Part shown: positions 59,370 through 64,000 of the stretch, in pieces | Position numbering within the stretch: the first letter of the stretch is position 1 | Layout of the letters: each line of letters opens with the position of its first letter | Source: Pedobacter miscanthi | GTDB lineage: Bacteria > Bacteroidota > Bacteroidia > Sphingobacteriales > Sphingobacteriaceae | Assembly: GCF_003315595.1 (NCBI RefSeq) | Contig: NZ_QNQU01000030.1 | Coordinates: 1-64,000 of the forward strand | Length of the DNA stretch: 64,000 bases | Direction of reading: 5' to 3' | Translations under genes and position numbers: made by a program | The notes under the pieces: model-generated | The model's database searches: none | The model's input: the letters and a program-made list of their open reading frames with translations, nothing else | Told to the model about the DNA's origin: nothing

Positions 59370-59909
59370 ATGATAACACAGATGATAAAAATAGTACTTA
59401 AACCACTTCAAGGGATCCTGATAGAAGGCATAGGAGAGCTTACATTTGGTCAGTCAAAAGCCTCGGTAGAAAACCTGTTGGGAAAGCCATCTGAATATTC
59501 GAATAATGTTCAATCATTTTATGATAACTATGAAATGAGACTCGACTTTGATGAAAAAGAGCTCAGCTTTATTGAATTTATATATGGACCATATCCGGAG
59601 AAAACAGCGCTAACACTTTATGGTATTAATCCATTTAATATTGGAGCTGGCCCGTTAATTGAGTTACTTAGTTTAAAAAACAATGGAGAGATAGACGATA
59701 GTGAAGCAGAGTATTGTTATTCGTTTCTAAATATATCAGTTGGTGTATGGAGAGATGCAACTGAAAAGGATTTACAAGAAAGTATTAATGAAGCTAAGCT
59801 TATTGGAAAACCACAGGGCACGATTGATCAATTAGAAATTGAACTAGAATCGGTTAAAAACTTTTGGACTATTGGTATTGGTAAAATAGGATATTACGAT
59901 AATCTGTAA
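59370..59909 (+). CDS. Immunity-like protein of unknown family
   Basis: A 179-residue cytosolic-looking acidic protein. It opens with KPLQGILIEGIGELTFGQSKASVENLLGKPSE, a pattern (FGxSxxxVxxLLGKP) found in small BamE-like domains and in stand-alone immunity or anti-toxin-like proteins of Bacteroidota. ELSFIEFIYGPYPE and WTIGIGKIGYYDNL complete an alpha-beta fold. It follows a headless ORF by 18 bases, as an immunity gene follows its toxin. It lies between the two copies of DR2. No catalytic residue is evident and the family could not be named. Confidence 0.65.
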   Translation: MITQMIKIVLKPLQGILIEGIGELTFGQSKASVENLLGKPSEYSNNVQSFYDNYEMRLDFDEKELSFIEFIYGPYPEKTALTLYGINPFNIGAGPLIELLSLKNNGEIDDSEAEYCYSFLNISVGVWRDATEKDLQESINEAKLIGKPQGTIDQLEIELESVKNFWTIGIGKIGYYDNL

Positions 59910-59953
59910 ACTTATTTTAGCGCAATATATTAGATACTGTAGAAAGTTTCTTC

Positions 59954-60132
59954 AAAAAGATTGCTTCACACCACCTCACCGCCCCTACCCTTCGGTTCGC
60001 AATGACGAAGTGGGGGGTAACATTAACAGGCTTACATCTAACGGTCGTCATCTCGACTGAAGCATAGCGAAACGGAGAGATCTGTCTCGAGATAGATTTC
60101 TCCACTTCGTTACACTCCGGTCGAAATGACGG
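59954..60132 (+). repeat. Direct repeat DR2, right copy, with full CGTCATCTCGA hairpin
   Basis: 59954-60102 repeats 58974-59120. Here the terminal hairpin is complete: CGTCATCTCGACTGAAG (from 60045) and CGGTCGAAATGACGG (to 60132) are inverted. Copies of this hairpin also lie at 18917-19005 and 61645-61730. There is no gene in 59910-60588. Confidence 0.85.
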
Positions 60133-60155
60133 GTTGAGGGACGAGCTGCTATAGC

Positions 60156-60429
60156 ACACCAAACCTCGGTCCCCGGTCTTCCTGACTTCGGACTTTTTCG
60201 CCAAACCACAATAACCAAATCTCAATCACCAGACAAACTTAACGCCTTTCGCCAAACCACAATAACCAAATCTCAATCACCAGACAAACTTAACGCTTAC
60301 CGCCAAACGCCTTTCGCCAAACCACAATAACCAAATCTCAATTACCAAACGGAGTCGTGGCAAATTACACGATCTGCTATACCACACCAAACCTCGGTCA
60401 CCGGTCGTCCCGACTTCGGACTTTTTTGC
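60156..60429. repeat. Mosaic of three recurring words
   Basis: CACACCAAACCTCGGTC...CCGGTC...GACTTCGGACTTTTT occurs at about 60155 and 60382 and again near 61755. Between, CGCCAAACCACAATAACCAAATCTCAATC starts at 60199, 60250 and 60315, joined by ACAAACTTAACGC. Related words fill 61790-62120. The region has no gene and looks like repeatedly copied intergenic text. Confidence 0.7.
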
Positions 60430-60453
60430 CAAACACCTTTCGCTATTTTCCTC

Positions 60454-60484
60454 TTGACAGTAACTAACTGTTTCGTTATCTTAG
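60454..60484 (+). promoter_or_regulatory. Candidate promoter of the 39-codon ORF
   Basis: TTG at 60454-60456 and TATCTTAG at 60477-60484 are 20 bases apart, close to the -33/-7 arrangement of Bacteroidota promoters; the -7 box differs from TAnnTTTG by one base. A leader of about 100 bases to the small ORF would follow, containing the small stem GGGTTTAATTACCC near 60560. Confidence 0.4.
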
Positions 60485-60588
60485 TGCTATCCCTTTTAAC
60501 GGTGCGTCAATTATTTCCCATCCGCAAGGTTAATCAAATCATCCCACATTTTATTAACGGGTTTAATTACCCATAAAATTTAAAAGCT

Positions 60589-60708
60589 ATGGCTATAACT
60601 GGCATGATTAGGGAACCTCCGCGTTCGGCAAAAACATTACTAAAACAATCAAGTAAGCAACTTTTTTGGTTAAAAGAGACAAATTACTTTGAAACCTCAC
60701 CACCATAA
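60589..60708 (+). CDS. Small basic protein of 39 residues with tandemly repeated 3' end
   Basis: A short ORF from ATG: MAITGMIREPPRSAKTLLKQ, then a Lys-rich part and the tail YFETSPP. It is basic and has no leader. The following DNA repeats its last 14 codons in the same frame, each unit reading VAPKQSYFETSPP and then a stop codon in three of four cases. Changes between units fall mostly at third codon positions. This makes a coding history plausible, but the product and its role are unknown. It has a possible promoter in front and lies 186 bases ahead of the DUF6261-like gene. Confidence 0.4.
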   Translation: MAITGMIREPPRSAKTLLKQSSKQLFWLKETNYFETSPP

Positions 60709-60855
60709 GTGGCATCAAATCAAAGTTTGTTTGAAACCTCGCTACCATAGGTGGCACCGAAACAAAGTTACTTTGAAACCCCGCCACCATGGGTAGCGCC
60801 AAAGCAAAGTTACTTTGAAACCTCCCCACCATAGGTGGCACCAAAGCAAAGTAAA
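60684..60855 (+). repeat. Four-copy 42-bp tandem repeat coding a 14-codon tail
   Basis: The word ACTTTGAAACC recurs at 42-base spacing, units beginning at 60684, 60726, 60768 and 60810, with a partial fifth. In the plus frame each reads as TYFETSPP-stop-VAPKQS; in unit three the stop is TGG (Trp), joining two units. Codon comparisons show TCA/TCG/TCC, GTG/GTA, GCA/GCG, CCG/CCA and AAA/AAG, all synonymous. CCACCATAGGTGG in the unit is a small palindrome. Confidence 0.8.
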
Positions 60856-60894
60856 AACCGCAAAAATAAAATTAACCACTAAATTCAAGATCCT

Positions 60895-61626
60895 ATGATT
60901 AACTCAATCGTATTACAAACGCTCCGCAACGGAGAGTATATCCAGTTTATAACCGATGCCTTAAACGTTGTATCGAAAAATAATCCAAAAAAACTTAATG
61001 TTAGTACACAGTATGATGCGCTGCTTGCAGCAAAAGATGATATTGAAAAGCTATTCAAAATTAGCCAGGGAAGTTTGATAACCGAAGAAATTGAAAATCT
61101 GGATAAGCGCAGGGACGATGCCATCAACGGTATTAATTTACATGTACAAAGTTTAACCTATAGTCCAGATCCGGCAATAAACAAATATGCAAAAACCCTA
61201 TCAGCCCATTTAGCTTTGTTTGGGCCACGCATAGCTATCGAAAATTACCAGACTGAAAGTACCATCCTCCGCAATATTGTTAACGATTGGAAAAACAAAC
61301 CCGAACTACAGGCGGCCGTTACGGCTTTAAACCTGGGCAATTGGTTAACCGAGCTAGAAACAGCCAATAACGATTTCAGCGCGGCATACATCAAACGTAA
61401 CGAAGAACTGGCCACCGCACCAACCGAAAAACTGAAAGAATTGCGCAACAAAGCAAACGAACTATACTATAAATTGCGCACACGAATAAACTCTAACCTC
61501 GATATTAACGATGGTGCAGAGCCATGGGCATCGACGGTTAATTTGCTTAACCAGAACATTAGCACTTATACGCTGTTGCAAACACGAAGGGCAGCCGGCA
61601 ATGGAGAAGAGCCTTTGGCAGGGTAA
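60895..61626 (+). CDS. DUF6261-like helical protein
   Basis: A 243-residue all-helical protein without signal peptide. It starts INSIVLQTLRNGEYIQFITD, the pattern I associate with DUF6261 (LRNxEHFQF in others), and continues with long amphipathic helices such as AINKYAKTLSAHLALFGPRIA and EKLKELRNKANELYYKLRTRI. The fold may be a helical bundle. The function is unknown; this family occurs in multiple copies in Bacteroidota genomes. The upstream small ORF and repeats are its nearest neighbours. The DUF assignment is by memory of the motif. Confidence 0.65.
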   Translation: MINSIVLQTLRNGEYIQFITDALNVVSKNNPKKLNVSTQYDALLAAKDDIEKLFKISQGSLITEEIENLDKRRDDAINGINLHVQSLTYSPDPAINKYAKTLSAHLALFGPRIAIENYQTESTILRNIVNDWKNKPELQAAVTALNLGNWLTELETANNDFSAAYIKRNEELATAPTEKLKELRNKANELYYKLRTRINSNLDINDGAEPWASTVNLLNQNISTYTLLQTRRAAGNGEEPLAG

Positions 61627-61644
61627 TACTTTTTTTAGAAAAGT

Positions 61645-62120
61645 CGTCATCTCGACTGAAGCATAGCGAAACGGAGAGATCTATCTCGAGATGGATTTCT
61701 CCACTGCGTTGCACTTCGGTCGAAATGACGCGATGAGGGCGATTCGCTATAATACACCAAACCCCGGTCTTCGGTCTTCCCGACTTCTGACTTTTTCGCC
61801 AAACCCCAATCACCAAATTCCAATAATCAAACAAACTTAACGCTCATCGCCAAACGCCTTTCGCTAAACCCCAATAAAATTAATAATGCCACGGATGCAC
61901 GGAAAAACACGGATTGGGTTACTAAACTAAAAAGATTGCTTCACGCTCCCCCACAATCCCCATCCTTCGGTTCGCAATGACGAAGTGGGAATAATGACCA
62001 ATTATCAAATCCCAATTTTCAGACAAACTTAACGCCAACCGTCAAACGCTCGGCACTAAAATCCAATAATCAAATTTCATTGATCAAACAAAATCAGCGC
62101 CTTACGCCAAACGCTCATCG
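61645..62120. repeat. Gene-free mosaic with hairpin, composite and low-complexity repeats
   Basis: 61645-61730 is a full CGTCATCTCGA hairpin element. At 61755 the word ACACCAAACCCCGGTC starts another copy of the 60156 repeat. 61888-61990 is the third TTGCCACGGATGC / ATTGCTTCACG composite with TCGGTTCGCAATGACGAAG. 61990-62120 is CGCCAAACGC, CAATAATCAAATTTC-type words. No gene is seen between 61627 and 62240. Confidence 0.65.
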
Positions 62121-62240
62121 CTAAATCACTATAAGAACAGATCAATTTGCCTGTTACAACTTGTACCATTCGCCTAATAAATATATCTTTAATTAATCAA
62201 TAGGGGCATTTTACCTGTTTAATAGAAATAAAAATAGCTT

Positions 62241-62579
62241 ATGGAACATAATAAAAACTTCAAACTCGGCGCCGATCAGATTAAAGACCTGATCCCACGC
62301 ATGGGCGGATGCATGGCTACCGACAAAATTACCGTAAATGGCGAACCCGTAAAATATATGTACAGGCAGGAGCCGGTAAATAATATAGATTCGGGCTGGG
62401 TATTTTTATCGGGTACCGAAACACAGGAATATTTAGATGATGCCGTCAATACCATGATATATGATGTAAATACAATCGCAAATTATGATAAGGCCATTAT
62501 CCCCTATCTAAATCTGCCGATAGGTTCGGATCTGGAAAGGATTGAAGGAACAGATACCTTTGAGAATTATGCAGGCTAA
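62241..62579 (+). CDS. DUF2185 (immunity-type) protein
   Basis: A 112-residue soluble protein that matches the DUF2185 pattern: GGCMATDKITVNGEPVKYMYR, then DSGWVFLSGTETQEYLDD and a C terminus around LERIEGTDTFE. Members of this family act as immunity proteins to contact-dependent toxins or accompany them. It is followed 47 bases later by a DUF2004-like gene and has no toxin gene beside it. A stand-alone immunity gene would protect against toxins of other cells. The family call is by motif only. Confidence 0.75.
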   Translation: MEHNKNFKLGADQIKDLIPRMGGCMATDKITVNGEPVKYMYRQEPVNNIDSGWVFLSGTETQEYLDDAVNTMIYDVNTIANYDKAIIPYLNLPIGSDLERIEGTDTFENYAG

Positions 62580-62626
62580 TCAATATTATAAGTTCTTTTC
62601 TAATTTATATACAACAATAAACCAAA

Positions 62627-63139
62627 ATGACAAGCTACCACCTGCCATACTTCGGCGAGATAGACTTAACACAACTGAAAGAATATTACGACATAGAAAT
62701 TAAGTGGAATGAAAGAAAATTAAACATCGATCTCAATTTCGGGGGCAAAACAATCAGTGAAGAAGAAATAGAAAAAGTTAAAATATTTCTCGATAACATC
62801 GGCAAATTCGACACGCAAAATAAAAACCATATTCTGGATGATTTTGAAACTCAACCGTCAATGACTGTAGATTATATAAATTTTTATCTGGATGAATTTG
62901 ATGATGATGAATTATCGGAAATTATAGGGATAAATGATAAGCAAATCTCAAAAGAAATCCAGTTGCTCAATCAATTAAAACTTGTGCGGATTGGGTTCTA
63001 TCCGGATGAAAAATATGATTCGGAACGTTATGCTATTTTCGATTATTCTATATATCTTGATGGAGAACCTTCTAACCAACTTTTGGTAGTAATTATCGAT
63101 AAAAACGGAGAATTAGATCACATTACCTGGGAAAGTTAA
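62627..63139 (+). CDS. DUF2004-like protein
   Basis: A 170-residue acidic protein beginning SYHLPYFGEIDLTQLKEYYD, with LNIDLNFGGKTISEEEIEKV and a conserved strand YAIFDYSIYLDGEP and VVIIDKNGELDHITWES. This fits DUF2004, a family found near immunity proteins. No membrane segment or leader is present. It is probably co-transcribed with the DUF2185 gene and the GrpB gene 13 bases downstream. Its molecular role is unknown. Confidence 0.7.
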   Translation: MTSYHLPYFGEIDLTQLKEYYDIEIKWNERKLNIDLNFGGKTISEEEIEKVKIFLDNIGKFDTQNKNHILDDFETQPSMTVDYINFYLDEFDDDELSEIIGINDKQISKEIQLLNQLKLVRIGFYPDEKYDSERYAIFDYSIYLDGEPSNQLLVVIIDKNGELDHITWES

Positions 63140-63152
63140 AACAAAATACTAC

Positions 63153-63731
63153 ATGTCAGAACCGATAATAATTGAGGATTATTCGCCAGCCTGGTCCAAT
63201 ACATTCGAAGCGCTCAAAGCCATTTACCAATCTCATCTACATCAACTTATCGTAGGTGTTGAGCATGTGGGCAGCACATCTGTTGTGGGGCTGGCGGCAA
63301 AACCGGTAATTGATATCGATATTATAATCACCAACCTGGAAAACCTGAATACCATTATCAAAAAGCTGAAACCATTGGGCTACACCCACCGTGGCAACCT
63401 GGGGATTTCTGATCGTGAGGCTTTTAAATGCGACACTGCCTATACCCCAATTGATGGTTCAGAAAAGATTTGGCCAAAACACCATTTATATGTTTGCCCT
63501 TCGGATAGTGTAAGTTTAAGGAACCATTTAACACTGCGTAATTTTCTACGCAACAATCCACAAAAAGCAAAAGAATACGGCGAACTGAAAAAGCAACTTG
63601 CACAGGAAAATCCTTACAGTATCGACAAGTATATCGAACAAAAAACGCCTTTTATTATAGATATATTAAAGAATGGTGGTTTTACTGAAACTGAAATACT
63701 GAACATCACTCAAGAAAACATTCAGAAATAA
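63153..63731 (+). CDS. GrpB/UPF0157-family nucleotidyltransferase-like protein
   Basis: A 192-residue protein of the GrpB family, which shares the nucleotidyltransferase fold. The family core is EHVGSTSVVGLAAKPVIDIDI, with the GS and DxD elements of the active site, and PKHHLYVCPSDSVSLRNHLTLRNFLR further on. Substrates are largely unknown; some relatives are linked to CoA or dephospho-CoA-like chemistry by annotation only. It overlaps neither neighbour, but spacing (13 and 3 bases) makes an operon with the DUF2004 and VOC genes likely. Confidence 0.93.
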   Translation: MSEPIIIEDYSPAWSNTFEALKAIYQSHLHQLIVGVEHVGSTSVVGLAAKPVIDIDIIITNLENLNTIIKKLKPLGYTHRGNLGISDREAFKCDTAYTPIDGSEKIWPKHHLYVCPSDSVSLRNHLTLRNFLRNNPQKAKEYGELKKQLAQENPYSIDKYIEQKTPFIIDILKNGGFTETEILNITQENIQK

Positions 63732-63734
63732 GAT

Positions 63735-64000
63735 ATGGAAATCCGCTTATTGGTATTAAGAACTGCTGATACAAAACACCTGGTTAATTTTTACAGTTTA
63801 TTGGGACTTAATTTTGAATACCATAAATATGGAAACTCCCCTTTCCATTATTCGGCCAATAACGGTTCTACAGTTTTTGAAATTTATCCTTTGGCAAAAG
63901 ATCAAATCGAAGCAGATAAAAACTTAAGGTTAGGTTTTGGTTTAGAAAATTTTGAAGAAGCAATAAAGGCGTTAAAAGCTACCAAAGTTCCTTTTGTTCA
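63735..64000 (+). CDS. VOC-family (glyoxalase/bleomycin-resistance-like) protein, cut by window end
   Basis: The reading frame starts with MEIRLLVLRTADTKHLVNFY three bases after the GrpB stop and is still open at the window edge, 88 codons long. The text FYSLLGLNFEYHKYGNSPFHY and VFEIYPLAKD is typical of the beta-alpha-beta-beta-beta modules of VOC proteins. Only the first module and the start of the second are visible. Members include glyoxalases, dioxygenases and antibiotic-sequestering proteins, so a specific role cannot be given. Confidence 0.85.
   Translation, partial: MEIRLLVLRTADTKHLVNFYSLLGLNFEYHKYGNSPFHYSANNGSTVFEIYPLAKDQIEADKNLRLGFGLENFEEAIKALKATKVPFV

Noticed and set aside
60608..60844. 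Minus-strand 78-codon ORF with a 14-residue repeat (PPMVGRFQSNF...)
   Set aside because: The minus frame shows amino-acid changes between units, while the plus frame changes are mostly synonymous. The plus frame is the better coding candidate.

Overview
The window looks like chromosome of a Bacteroidota bacterium of the Sphingobacteriaceae, most probably Pedobacter or a close relative. The reasons are a SusC/SusD pair with its own regulator, many secreted proteins with a carboxypeptidase-regulatory domain or a lipobox, a TonB receptor paired with a DUF4249 lipoprotein, a TAnnTTTG-type promoter and a bacilliredoxin (YtxJ). No rRNA, tRNA, CRISPR array, transposase or prophage was seen. Genus and family names come from reading the proteins by eye; no search was run.

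Layout. 1-3.5 kb: secreted M1-type peptidase, carboxypeptidase-regulatory protein and an ArsC-like protein, all minus strand. 3.5-7.4 kb: a five-copy hairpin array, then a LytS-like kinase and LytTR regulator separated by repeats and a GIY-YIG gene. 7.5-13.8 kb: a giant alpha-2-macroglobulin with an embedded SusC-like segment. 14-15.1 kb: ribH, a 40-residue lipoprotein and ytxJ. 15.1-27 kb: mqo, a lipoprotein, msrA, a 2-oxoglutarate oxygenase, a serine beta-lactamase-like hydrolase overlapping an amidohydrolase, and an XRE/DUF4870 protein. 27.7-36.6 kb: mutL, two rhomboid proteases with an endonuclease/exonuclease/phosphatase protein, a nitroreductase and a large MG2/plug protein.

36.8-53.4 kb is a long same-strand block. 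In order of transcription it holds a propeller/Y_Y_Y/LuxR regulator, SusC, SusD, GH30, GH5, a seven-heme cytochrome c, a TonB receptor, a DUF4249 lipoprotein and a 2-hydroxyacid dehydrogenase. The first five form a polysaccharide utilisation locus. The two enzymes suggest a beta-glucan, perhaps beta-1,6/beta-1,3-linked as in fungal walls. The regulator would sense oligosaccharide, SusCD would bind and import it, and GH30 and GH5 would cut it.

53.4-64 kb is the accessory part: a seven-copy 150-bp tandem array, an SGNH hydrolase, a TPR lipoprotein between direct repeats, an FUSC membrane protein, an immunity-like gene between other direct repeats with a headless ORF remnant in front, a 39-codon ORF whose tail is tandemly repeated, a DUF6261-like gene, DUF2185-like and DUF2004-like genes, a GrpB protein and the start of a VOC protein. 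Nearly every gap here is built from a few families of short dispersed hairpin repeats.

The most interesting signals are the peptide-tail repeat (60.6-60.9 kb), the inverted dispersed element with a paired-base change in its stem (15.2 and 27.5 kb), the repeat-flanked single genes, the macroglobulin with the SusC-like insert, and the seven-heme cytochrome attached to the beta-glucan locus.
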